Positions 46,200-55,065 of a stretch of DNA of 64,000 nucleotides are shown in pieces (position 1 is the stretch's first letter; each line of letters opens with the position of its first letter). The position numbers and the translations under genes were made by a program. Under the pieces are notes generated by a model. It saw only the letters and a program-made list of their open reading frames with translations. It was not told the DNA's origin and made no database searches. Origin of the DNA: Acidobacteriota bacterium (lineage in GTDB: Bacteria; Acidobacteriota; Blastocatellia; Pyrinomonadales; Pyrinomonadaceae); assembly GCA_020199835.1 (NCBI GenBank), contig JAIVJV010000008.1, positions 62,001-126,000 of the forward strand, read 5' to 3'.

Positions 46200-49100
46200 A
46201 TGTACTTCACGCGTGAAGAACAAGTTGCTCCTCCCGAACCGATTCAGGCGAGTCGCAACGGAAGTGTGCAGAAGAGTGCCACGCAAGAAGCGACGAGTGA
46301 CTACGCATCGCCACTCATCTCATCTGTGTTTAGCGGCGATTCCTCTCGCAACGGCAGCACGCCGATATTTCGCAGCACAGCACTCTCTTCACGTTTAAAT
46401 AAAGGTGTTCGCGCCGTTGCTCTCAGTCGGGCACAGCGCACGCACGGCAATCGCTTCACCCAGCAGCTTGTCAGCCAAATCCAGCTGAGCTCGAACGGCA
46501 AGCACGTTGTTCAGCGTGAGTGTGGCTGCGGTACGTGCGCAAAATGCAGTGCTCCCACTGAGAGTTTCACGGCCGCCGAAGCTGCTTCTGAACCGCGTCG
46601 CTTCCTGCAAGCTAAGTCAAACGGGCACTCCACACAATCGAACGGGCACTCCGCACAATCGAACGGTCACTTTATACAAGCGCAAACCAACGGCGAAGAC
46701 GCCGCTCCCGCGGTTGACGTTCGCGAGTTCATTCCGCAGGACCTTGGTCATCCACTCGACGAATCAACCAGAACGGATTTAGAAGCGCGTTTTGGTGCTG
46801 ATTTCAGAGGCGTTCGAGTTCACACAGACGACCGCGCCGCCGCCTCGGCAACCGCGTTTGGCGCCAACGCTTTCACTACCGGTCGAGACATCTACTTCGG
46901 CGCCGGCCAGTATTCACCTTCGACACAGGAAGGCAAGCGTCTCCTGGCCCACGAACTGACGCACGTTGTGCAACAGAGTGCCGGTCAGCAACCCAGCCGC
47001 ACCGAGTCTACGGGGAATGGCGAAATCACGGTTGGCGCCGCGGACGATCATCTCGAGCAGGAAGCGGATGTTCAGGCTGACGCTGTCGTTCACGGACCAG
47101 CGGTCCCGCAAGAGCAACCCGCTACAAGCACAGTCACACCGGAAACTTCCAGCGAAGTTACATCCGAAACGTCCAACACGGTGCAACGCAACGAATGGAC
47201 ATGGGGCGACAACCCGATCGTCAACACGGCGTCAGCGGGCGTTGACGTGGTTGCGAGCGGTGTAAAGACGGGCGCCAACGCCGTCGCTTCCGGTGTCAAG
47301 CAAGGCGCGCAGTGGGCCATCTCTCAAATTGAGAAGCTTGCCCCCGGAGCCATCGCCTTCTTCCGCAACATAAAAGATTACTTCAAGAACGCTATCAATA
47401 AAGGACTCGACGGCCTCTTTGGCGGCGTTCTTGCGAGTATCCGCGACAAAGGACTGGGCGCAACGCTAGCCGAGATGGTTGGTGGGTTTGCTTCCGGCGC
47501 TCTGCGGGCGATCGGAGGCTTCATCGCCGGCTACTGTGGAGCGATTGGCCAGCTTGCGGAGTTTTTACTGCAACTCCAGCTTGCGTACGCGAGCGGCGTA
47601 TTTGAACTAGTCAAAAAGGGTTTTGAGGCGGTTCGAGACAAGTTGGACCAACTCTGGACCGAGTACGGTGCGCCGGCGCTTGAATTTGTAACCAAGAAAC
47701 TCAAGGCCATCTGGAAAGACGTCGAAGAAACGGCCGGCAAGATCTGGCAGGCGCTCAAACCTCTCCGCGAAGCAGTAGCTGAAGTCTGGAACGCGGTCAC
47801 AGACTTTCTTGCTGAAGGAAAGCGTACCTACGACTCCTGGATGGAGGGCTTTGTTAACGCCGCGCTGGATAAATGGGAAGAGATAAAAGCGAAGATCAAA
47901 CCCTACATGGGTTACGTCAAAACCGCCGCGAAGGTTATCGGGGCGGTGGTGGTCCTGTTCTCGCCGGCAGGTCCGTTCGTTGTTGCCGGCCTCGCGATCT
48001 ATGGTTTGTACGTAGGTGTCAAGGCCCTTTGGGACCGTTGGGGTAAAGGCTTCACCAAGTCTGCACGCGAATGGTGGGCGAATGAGGCGATACCCGCCGT
48101 CCAAAACAAGCTGAAGGAATTCCGCGCGAAGGTTGACACCGTCAAGCAAAGAGTTTCCGGTGTTTTGACTCAGCTTTACGACGCCTTCATGCAGATCCTC
48201 GGAGCTCTCGGCGTTCTCACTTTCCTCGCCACCGTCAAGAGCATCTTCGAATCCGTAACTCAAAAGATCCGTGAGTTCAAGGAAAAGCTCGATAAGAAGC
48301 TCGACGAGTGGTCCAAGAAAATCAAGGACCTGATCTCCAAGGCCGATCCCTACCTGCAACAGATCAAAGAAGCATTCCGTCAGACTCTGTTGGTCAGCAT
48401 GCTTGGTCCATTGGCGATCATGGACGACGGCGTCTGGAACACGCTCAAGCGCGTCGTGCAGTTTGTCATGAAGACGCCGTGCCTGCGGGAGCTTGGTGGT
48501 CTGTTCCGTGTTCCCGCCGTGATGGCAAAGATCGATGGGTTTAGAACCAACCTGAAGGCAATGTGGAAGGTGATCCAGAATCCCGATCCACTGCTCGAAG
48601 AGCTCAAGAACGCGATTCAGCCGATGGTGGCCAAGGTTGAACCGGAAGTCCGCCAACGCGTGTTCAGTCAATCGCAAGGCGGCGGCACACCCGCACCGGC
48701 TGCCGGTGGAATCTCGTCAGTGGCGACTGCACCAGCAGCAGCGACGGCTACAGCAGCTGCTCCCGCTGCGGCGCAGGCTGCCCCGCAACTCACGCCGGAA
48801 CAGGCGAAAGCGCTTGAAGCTGCGGCCGCGGAGCAGGAGCGAAAACAGTTGGCCGCTCAGTTGGCCCAGTCCGGCAAGGTGTCGCAACGAGAAGCCTACA
48901 TCTCCCTTTCGATTTGGCACTACCTGTCCGGCAGCCTGAGTGAACTCGCCGCCAACTGGTGGGAAGAACTAAAGAAGATCGCGGGAGATCTGATCTGGCC
49001 CTGGCCGACGGTGCAGAAGGATTGGAGTCCGATGGTGGACCACTTTGGCAAAGCCATCGACGAAGTCTTCGAACTGGAATTCAGCAATGCCATTGATCAG

Positions 49101-51221
49101 TTTCTGAAGGGGATGAAACTCTTCAACAGCATTGTCGGTGCTTTATCGGGTTGGTTCCTCCTCGCGTCGGTATTGATCGGCGCAGCGCTCGGTGCTCTCG
49201 GATTCGTTACCGGCCCGGGAGGAGTCGCAACTGTCGGCGCAGGCGCGTCTGCGGGCCTCGCGTTTGCCGAAACCGTCGGCATGGGACTGTTGGTCATCGC
49301 ACTGGCTACGGAAGCCGCGGTTTTGGAGAAGGCGACTTTCGATCTCAAGTATCAGAACCTTCGCATTCCTGATGAAGAGCAGCAAAACCAGGCCGATCAG
49401 GAAGACTGCAAAGATATCGCCGGCAGCCTCGTGAGTATAGTCACGCTCGGAGCGCTGTTCCTCCTTGCAGACATCGCCGCGCGATTTGCGAAGTGGGTCT
49501 ATGGCCTGGTTGAAAACGTTCCGCTCGTAAAGAACGTCACCACGATTCTCAAGGATTTTAAGAAGAGTGTCGGTGATTTCAGCCTCGCGGATCAGCCAGG
49601 TGGTAAACGTGGTGGAGGGGTTGATATCGGTCCCGAAGGCGGAGCTCGTCCACGCGATGTAACGGGCGAGCCTGCGAGAACGGGCGAACCCGCGAGGAAG
49701 CCAGGCGAACCGGAGCCCGCAAAGGCCGCAGAACCCGAAACGAAAGTTTCTGACGACGCGGCTGCGAACGCGGAACGCAAAGGTGTGCCGCGCGAGCAGT
49801 TCGAAGTGGAAGTACGTGAACTGAACCAGAAGGCAAGTAATCCCGACAACATTCGCGACCCTGCCGATCCGCGGTTCGACGCGGAAATGGATGCTCAAGG
49901 ACACACTTATGATCGCGAAACAGGCAACCGGACCTGGTGTCGCTTCAGCGATCCGGCGTGCGGTCTGGATGCGGGAGGCGATCTCAACGCGAAAGTCGAT
50001 CAGGCTAAAGCAAAGAAGGCTGCCGAACCTGGTAAACCGGTCGAAGAAGCGGTCCCCACTGAAGCGAAGCCGGGCGAAGTACCTCCGGACACTACTCAAC
50101 CTGTTGATCCTCAACGAGCAAAACTCGAAGCGGATTTAGCCGCTTCGAAGGCACAGAAGACGGCTGCTGAAGCGAAAGCAAACGATCTCAAAAAGCAAGC
50201 TGATGCACACGACGCACGAGCTAAAGAACTTGAAAAGCAGGCAGCGATCGCCAAGGGTGAAAAACGAACGCAACTCTTCGATGAAGCGCGAAAAGCTCGT
50301 GAGGCGGCAAGGGACGCCAGAAAAGGTTCTGATGCGGCTTTCGAGGATGCTATTGAGGCGCAGAAAGACATCCAGAAGAAAAACGCGCAGCTCAACACTG
50401 ACGCACGTTCGCAGTTGCCTTGCTTTGCGGCCGGCACACCAGTCTGGACTCCTTCAGGACCACGCGCGATCGATGAGTTGCGGCCGAATGATGTCGTGCT
50501 TGCCTATGATTTCGCCAGTGAATCGACAATTCCGCGACACGTTCTGGAAGTATCTCAAAACAGAACGATGCGCTTCTATCAAGTGCACGTGAATGGTGGC
50601 ACGATTCGCGCAACAAGCCTGCATCGTTTCTGGAGTGTTTCCGATCGTGATTGGGTAGAGGCTCGCCATCTGCGGCCGGGAACTGAATTGCACTTGTTCT
50701 CGGGCGAGCCGGCGTTGATTGAAAGCATCGATATTCACGAAGCGCCGTTAGCGGACACTTTCAATTTGCGCGTTGAAGAGAACGTCACCTATTTCGTTGG
50801 CCCTGGCGTACTCGTACACAATGGTGGGCCGTCGTACAGCTTCGGGAACCTAAGAATTTACGCCGGCTACAACCCGGACCCGAAATTTAAGGGCAAGGTT
50901 TACATCGGGCAGACTGACGACGTTAATAGAAGACAAGGAGAACATCGCGCCGAAGCGATCGAGAAGTTGAAAGATCCCAATTTGACTAAAGAGCAAAGAG
51001 AGTTCTGGGAGTTCAAGAAAGACATCGTGCTCGAAGAGCGCGTATCCGGATTGAATCCGGATCAGGCTAATTACCTCGAGCAGAAGAACATGGACATTGA
51101 GCGAGCGGCGGAAAACGACCTCATGAATCGTAGAGAACAGGTGGCGAGGAAGAATATCAAGGAACTGGAAAAGAGGATCGCGGCTGATCCGGAAGTACAG
51201 AAAGCGGGTTTGTGCCAGTAA
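46200..51221 (+). CDS. Giant DUF4157 cargo: Hint plus GIY-YIG-type nuclease (copy 2)
   Basis: 1673 residues from ATG 46200; a TTG at 46152 overlapping the previous stop is an alternative. QRTHGNRFTQQ, a Cys4 motif (CGCGTCAKC) and three SNGHxxQ units lead to DUF4157 (~184-260, HELTH). The middle differs from copy 1: many amphipathic Ala/Lys helices with hydrophobic hairpins (AAKVIGAVVVLFSPAGPFVVAGLAIYGLYVG, LLASVLIGAALGALGFVTGPGG), looking like a pore or translocation region. The end repeats copy 1: HTYDRETGNRTWCRF...CG, a coiled coil, Hint (~1406-1538: CFAAGTPVWTPSGPRAIDEL, ATSLHRF, VLVHNGG) and GIY-YIG (LRIYAGYN, VYIGQTDDVNRRQGEH, NYLEQKN, MNRREQ). Probably an injected toxin releasing a nuclease. 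Confidence 0.85.
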   Translation: MYFTREEQVAPPEPIQASRNGSVQKSATQEATSDYASPLISSVFSGDSSRNGSTPIFRSTALSSRLNKGVRAVALSRAQRTHGNRFTQQLVSQIQLSSNGKHVVQRECGCGTCAKCSAPTESFTAAEAASEPRRFLQAKSNGHSTQSNGHSAQSNGHFIQAQTNGEDAAPAVDVREFIPQDLGHPLDESTRTDLEARFGADFRGVRVHTDDRAAASATAFGANAFTTGRDIYFGAGQYSPSTQEGKRLLAHELTHVVQQSAGQQPSRTESTGNGEITVGAADDHLEQEADVQADAVVHGPAVPQEQPATSTVTPETSSEVTSETSNTVQRNEWTWGDNPIVNTASAGVDVVASGVKTGANAVASGVKQGAQWAISQIEKLAPGAIAFFRNIKDYFKNAINKGLDGLFGGVLASIRDKGLGATLAEMVGGFASGALRAIGGFIAGYCGAIGQLAEFLLQLQLAYASGVFELVKKGFEAVRDKLDQLWTEYGAPALEFVTKKLKAIWKDVEETAGKIWQALKPLREAVAEVWNAVTDFLAEGKRTYDSWMEGFVNAALDKWEEIKAKIKPYMGYVKTAAKVIGAVVVLFSPAGPFVVAGLAIYGLYVGVKALWDRWGKGFTKSAREWWANEAIPAVQNKLKEFRAKVDTVKQRVSGVLTQLYDAFMQILGALGVLTFLATVKSIFESVTQKIREFKEKLDKKLDEWSKKIKDLISKADPYLQQIKEAFRQTLLVSMLGPLAIMDDGVWNTLKRVVQFVMKTPCLRELGGLFRVPAVMAKIDGFRTNLKAMWKVIQNPDPLLEELKNAIQPMVAKVEPEVRQRVFSQSQGGGTPAPAAGGISSVATAPAAATATAAAPAAAQAAPQLTPEQAKALEAAAAEQERKQLAAQLAQSGKVSQREAYISLSIWHYLSGSLSELAANWWEELKKIAGDLIWPWPTVQKDWSPMVDHFGKAIDEVFELEFSNAIDQFLKGMKLFNSIVGALSGWFLLASVLIGAALGALGFVTGPGGVATVGAGASAGLAFAETVGMGLLVIALATEAAVLEKATFDLKYQNLRIPDEEQQNQADQEDCKDIAGSLVSIVTLGALFLLADIAARFAKWVYGLVENVPLVKNVTTILKDFKKSVGDFSLADQPGGKRGGGVDIGPEGGARPRDVTGEPARTGEPARKPGEPEPAKAAEPETKVSDDAAANAERKGVPREQFEVEVRELNQKASNPDNIRDPADPRFDAEMDAQGHTYDRETGNRTWCRFSDPACGLDAGGDLNAKVDQAKAKKAAEPGKPVEEAVPTEAKPGEVPPDTTQPVDPQRAKLEADLAASKAQKTAAEAKANDLKKQADAHDARAKELEKQAAIAKGEKRTQLFDEARKAREAARDARKGSDAAFEDAIEAQKDIQKKNAQLNTDARSQLPCFAAGTPVWTPSGPRAIDELRPNDVVLAYDFASESTIPRHVLEVSQNRTMRFYQVHVNGGTIRATSLHRFWSVSDRDWVEARHLRPGTELHLFSGEPALIESIDIHEAPLADTFNLRVEENVTYFVGPGVLVHNGGPSYSFGNLRIYAGYNPDPKFKGKVYIGQTDDVNRRQGEHRAEAIEKLKDPNLTKEQREFWEFKKDIVLEERVSGLNPDQANYLEQKNMDIERAAENDLMNRREQVARKNIKELEKRIAADPEVQKAGLCQ
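46617..46679 (+). repeat. Three 21-base in-frame tandem repeats
   Basis: Three copies of a 21-base unit encoding SNGHSTQ, SNGHSAQ and SNGHFIQ, in the linker before DUF4157 of the second giant cargo. The third copy is the most diverged. It is probably a flexible linker of variable length. Confidence 0.85.
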
Positions 51222-51230
51222 GGAGGCGTT

Positions 51231-51683
51231 ATGTCCTGGTGGGATTCGGGGGAAAATGACGACGTGATCGGCGATCAACCGGCCGATCTTGTGAGGCATT
51301 CGTTACAGGATATTGCTTCAAGAAGAAAGCCGAAGCTCGAAGAGTTGTTGCGAGCGATTGCGGCTGTCGCCAAAAGTGAGGCAGGACAGAAAATGCTGGA
51401 GAACGTCCCCGCGGATACGGTCCATGTCACAGCCAAACTTAAATCGGACGAAACCTTTTCAGTGCGCGCGCCATCCGACGATCCAGCAGACGACAACCTT
51501 GTAGCTGCGTTAACTGATAACCTGAGCAGTCTCCAAAAACAGTATCAGGAATACATCGAACGCAATCCGAGACTATCCGAATGGCTTTCAGTCTTCGCAT
51601 TCGTGCTGCGCTATAAACCTGAAGAGTTTCTCGAGGATGGAGCAGCCCGTCCGGTTGCGGATCTGAAGGCGTCAGCGCGCTAG
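51231..51683 (+). CDS. Hypothetical protein closing the eCIS operon; candidate immunity/accessory protein
   Basis: 150 residues with an excellent ribosome site (AAGGAGG, 5 bases) 9 bases after the second Hint-nuclease gene. It is acidic at the start (MSWWDSGENDDVIGD), then largely helical (LVRHSLQDIASRRKPKLEELLRAIAAVAKSEAGQKML, LVAALTDNLSSLQKQYQEYIER), with no signal peptide or membrane segment. Small acidic genes directly after polymorphic-toxin genes are often immunity proteins, and position is the only argument here. It could equally be a chaperone or structural. No homologue is recognised. Confidence 0.7.
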   Translation: MSWWDSGENDDVIGDQPADLVRHSLQDIASRRKPKLEELLRAIAAVAKSEAGQKMLENVPADTVHVTAKLKSDETFSVRAPSDDPADDNLVAALTDNLSSLQKQYQEYIERNPRLSEWLSVFAFVLRYKPEEFLEDGAARPVADLKASAR

Positions 51684-51765
51684 TCCTTTCAAGTGCTTTT
51701 CGATCGTGTGAGCCTTATAATTGGGCCGCGTGTTGTGGTTCTTATTGAACCTAACAATTCAAATC

Positions 51766-52332
51766 ATGAAGCGAGCGATACTGACCAGTCTCTTATTCAT
51801 CGCGGCGTTAGCGTCGCTTGGTTGCGTTGAAGTTACTTCATCGTCTACACGCGTCGTCGCGGAAAAGGATTTGGAGAGTTTGGCCAAGTATCGAGAGTGG
51901 ACTTTGGTGAATCCGACGCCGCAACTGATGGAGCCGGCCGCGGCGATCAGTTGCTTCATCATTCCGGGCCGGCACGAACCGAGTCCGCACCTGAACAAAT
52001 ACGTTTCTGTATTTGTGAATCCGGTGGCGCGCGAACAGATGATGACCAGGCAGCAACCGAAGTTTCCCGCCGGCTCCATGATCGTTAAGGAGAAACTCGG
52101 AAGTCGCGACAGCAAGATGCCGGAGCTTTTGACGGCGATGATCAAACGCGAACCCGGCTATAACCCGGAGAATGGAGACTGGGAGTACCTGGTGCTAAAT
52201 GCTACAGCGTCAATGATCGTCGAGCGAGGCAAGCTTACGCGATGCAGTGATTGTCATACTTCCTACAAGCGCAGTGACTTCGTCACCAGAACTTACCTGC
52301 CACAGACAGTAACCAGCGCATTAAAGCCTTGA
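51766..52332 (+). CDS. Cytochrome P460-like lipoprotein
   Basis: 188 residues. The N-terminus MKRAILTSLLFIAALASLGC is a lipoprotein signal with Cys20. The body (LESLAKYREWTLVNPTPQ, HLNKYVSVFVNPVAR, FPAGSMIVKEKLGS, GYNPENGDWEYLVLNA) and haem motif CSDCH followed by SYKRSDFVTRTYLP match the cytochrome P460 family of periplasmic c-type haem proteins. The start is ATG 51766; an upstream GTG would lack the lipobox at the end. A TATAAT hexamer at 51716-51721 may be its own -10, so it need not belong to the injection operon. Substrate unknown. Confidence 0.8.
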   Translation: MKRAILTSLLFIAALASLGCVEVTSSSTRVVAEKDLESLAKYREWTLVNPTPQLMEPAAAISCFIIPGRHEPSPHLNKYVSVFVNPVAREQMMTRQQPKFPAGSMIVKEKLGSRDSKMPELLTAMIKREPGYNPENGDWEYLVLNATASMIVERGKLTRCSDCHTSYKRSDFVTRTYLPQTVTSALKP

Positions 52333-52413
52333 CCCGACTGTTACTGTTCAGATCTCATCCTGTGAAACTCTTGGAGCCCGGACAAACGTGCTTACCGCGT
52401 AGGTTGTGGAAGG

Positions 52414-52460
52414 TATTGTAGGCGCGTGCGGATTTGAACGCAGACCCCCTACCGTGTCAA
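52414..52460 (-). other. Duplicated tRNA-Val 3' fragment (att-like site)
   Basis: 47 bases matching 59082-59129 of the intact tRNA-Val region, from just outside the CCA end through the T arm, variable loop and anticodon loop. It differs by a one-base loss beside the CCA, one lost C and one gained C. Similarity stops inside the anticodon loop; the 5' half of a tRNA does not follow. It cannot be a working tRNA. Confidence 0.8.
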
Positions 52461-52594
52461 TTCTTTTCTCTATCCTGCACACCGTTGCACGAGGCTGCAT
52501 ACGCGAGTCCGACGCACGATGGTCCACCGCTGGCAAGGCCGTGTTTATTGACCTATGCGCTCGTATGCACAACTATGCGCGAGAGATGGTCCAA

Positions 52595-52673
52595 TGTCAT
52601 AAACCGCGTCATAGCTTTATAGGTGGAAGTGTTGACTGCGCCCCACGTCATAACTCACGTCATAAGTCGTCAC
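52595..52673. repeat. CGTCATA direct repeats near the left island end
   Basis: CGTCATA occurs at 52607, 52646 and 52658, a TGTCATA variant at 52595 and a CGTCAC variant at 52668, all in one orientation. The same motif recurs near the right end (58991, 59032, with CGTCAC at 59021). They may be arm-type recombinase sites. The rest of 52333-52834 holds only the att-like fragment, with no convincing gene. Confidence 0.4.
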
Positions 52674-52834
52674 GGATACTTCGGATACCCTTTTCACCGT
52701 AAAGCGCGTGTGTTGTGGGAGATGATCAGCGAGCTGTAGGCTTCTCGTAGTTCTTCGACTTCATCGACTGGTGCTGGAGAAAAGCCGACCGCTCAGATCT
52801 TGCATTTAAGCTGCCCGTTGGCTGGGTCTGACTC

Positions 52835-53502
52835 CTACCGACGCTTGACGCGCATGTTTTGCCTGAGCTTTGCAGCGAATCCTATCAAGCCGCCTCCCAA
52901 AAGCAAGACTGATGCCGGTTCGGGAACCTCAAAATTGTAAGTGATGCTCCTGAAGTGGTCGATTGGCACGCCTTGAATAGTCGTCAGAAAGGTCAGGTCA
53001 ATGGTAGCCGTTCCCGCTCCCGTCAGACCACTCACGCTAAACACGACAGGCTAATGAGACAGTTCCCCGAGCAAACTAGCAAATTACCGCTGAAGGTAAA
53101 GGGACTGGTGATGGTCACATCGGAAAAGGCGGTCGGTACCACGATAGGCGGACCGCTGAACTGGAATAACCCGGCAAAGCCTCCGTTGTAGGTCACACCG
53201 TCAAAAATCGCGGTGCCGCCACCCAAAGTTGAACCAGCCAGGAAAGCACTCACACTAATGGTGTCACCAGCTTCACAGGGAGCACAGGCGGTTTGAGAAA
53301 ACACGGAGCCCGTAGTGACTCCGCCCCCGCTAACGGAAAAATTTGTGCCTGAAAAAGTAAAGTGCGGACCGCTGTTCGGACCGCCCGCCAGACCCGTAAC
53401 TGAGAGGGTGCCGCTGGTCACCACCAACGGATCGGCGCGACTCGCCGGTGAGAAGATGGCGATTAGAAACAGCGCCCCGAGTGCGGAAACAATCTTGGAC
53501 AT
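52835..53502 (-). pseudogene. PEP-CTERM sorted surface protein, frameshifted
   Basis: The start at 53502 has a strong AAGGAGGAG site. A signal peptide (MSKIVSALGALFLIAIFSPASRA) leads into a Gly/Ser/Thr-rich beta body, and the first frame ends at 53032. The C-terminal part continues in another frame (GTG 53044 to 52835) and ends with a complete PEP-CTERM signal: VPEPASVLLLGGGLIGFAAKLRQ-type motif, hydrophobic helix and basic tail. One base too many near 53035-53050 explains the break. The product would be an exported, exosortase-processed surface protein if the frame were restored. No exosortase is in this window. A sequencing error cannot be excluded. Confidence 0.7.
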
Positions 53503-53755
53503 AACTCCTCCTTGCGGAATTAATGGGCTCGATCGAGTTGAGACGACGTTCACAATGCGCCGGCCTTCAGTCGTTTTGGCGGCATTGTGAGTGGCGAAGA
53601 CTTAAGCGGCGCGCCAAGTCTATTGCCGGCAGCGCAGTGTCAAATGTCCGAATTGACTCACTGAAAATCTACTCCAAAAGGTATTCGTTGCCTCATATAA
53701 AAATCTACTCGAAACAGTAGACACTGCCGCGGCCCACAACGGGCTGGAGGCAGAG

Positions 53756-54237
53756 ATGAGGCTGACGAGGAAGCAACCCCACGCGGTCACAGCGGTGACG
53801 GTCCAGCGTTATCGGCAAGGCAGTAAGAAAGTGAAACAACAGATCCTGGATGAGTTCTGTGAGACGACGGGTTACTGTCGGGGGTATGCGCGTTATGTTC
53901 TGCGTAATCATGGCCGCCAGGTTTGGTTGGGCGGAAAAAGAACTATAGTGGGCGATGTTGGCAAGCGGCAGCAGCGACAGAAGCCGAGGGTCTATGATGA
54001 GCAGGTCTTATCGCAGTTGCTCAAACTCTGGGAACTGCTGAATTACGTTTGCGGCAAACGACTGGTGGCCATCATGCCGGAGCTGATCGCCAAGCTCGCG
54101 AGGCTCTTAAACTCGAAGGTATGGTGATGAAGCGGAAGGATAGCGTGTATGCCTTTGCGCGTTGCCGCGATTGGTTGAAGGTAAGAACGTCTGCCGGCCG
54201 CGTCACTATTCAGAAACGTATTGAGAATTGGGGATAG
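53756..54237 (+). pseudogene. Degenerate transposase fragment (integrase-type, N-terminal part)
   Basis: The first frame (53756-54127, 123 residues) reads TAVTVQRYRQGSKKVKQQILDEFCETTGYCRGYARYVLRNHG, then basic RQQRQKPRVYDEQVLSQLLKLWELLNYVCGKRLVAIMPELI. This is the N-terminal region of a group of integrase-core transposases. A frameshift follows, and a second frame runs to 54237 (EALKLEGMVMKRKD). The DDE catalytic core is absent, so the element is dead. No clear inverted ends are seen; two copies of AAAATCTACTC lie just upstream. Confidence 0.65.
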
Positions 54238-55040
54238 TTAACCGTGAAAGGCAGCGTCGCGCCGTCCTTTAGGTCTGCCACGTGTTTGGTTCCTACCGTG
54301 TTTCCGTCTGCGAGTGCTGCAATGTTTCGCTAAAACGCTTGACGTCTTCGCGCAAAAAGCTCGTCATGTTCATGCCAAAGAACAGTCGCGGAGGCGCGAC
54401 GGTGCTCCACGGCATGCTTTCGTTTCCCCATGCAAAGCCCTTTGCGACGACACCGTCTCCATTCGCAGGCATGTACGAAACAGAACACTCGCGGCTGATG
54501 AATTTGCCGTACCTCTCATGCTCTGACGATCGCTTATTCACACGCGCCAGCAGTTTTAAAAACTTTTTCGGGCGTCGCGGCCTTTGTTTAGTTTCTTCAC
54601 GGAGCAGCTTCCAATCGGCTTTTGAAACTGCAGCCCTCGCCCCCCTCACCAATACTAAAGGCCGGTCGGTTACTTGCCCGCCGTACACGCAAAAAGATCG
54701 CAACAGTGCCGTATCGGACCAGTCAACGTCGAGCTTAACATTCGAAACTTCAAAAACCCACAATTGTCCCTGTATGAACGCGGCGACTGTGAAAATATGG
54801 GGTGTGCGGTACTTCATTAGATGCCGTGACGCCACGTCTTGCAGGCACTTGACCGTGTTGGGGACGCTAACGGCGTTGCCCTCTAACTGATTGGCCATCC
54901 ATTCAGATATGTCAGGACTGCCTAGGTCAAAGTTCAAGCGACCGATTCCGGTATAGCTGATCAAAGCCCGACCATCGTTGCATATAACGTCAAGAAACTT
55001 GTGCGACCAGTGCTCGTGTATCTCGTCGGTGAGACGGTTG

Positions 55041-55065
55041 AACAAACGGGTAGTGTCTTAATTTG
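55041..55065. repeat. Left end of transposon: target duplication plus terminal inverted repeat
   Basis: AACAAACG (55041-55048) is the target duplication, followed by the 17-base inverted repeat GGTAGTGTCTTAATTTG (55049-55065). The stop codon of the cargo gene at 55058 lies inside this repeat. Confidence 0.93.

Noticed and set aside
51690..51721. Full sigma-70 promoter for the cytochrome P460-like gene
   Set aside because: TATAAT is exact, but no -35 match is found at 16-18 bases, so it is mentioned only in the gene entry.
52348..52702. Short open frames around the duplicated tRNA fragment
   Set aside because: They run through the att-like sequence, have no ribosome site and show no protein-like pattern.
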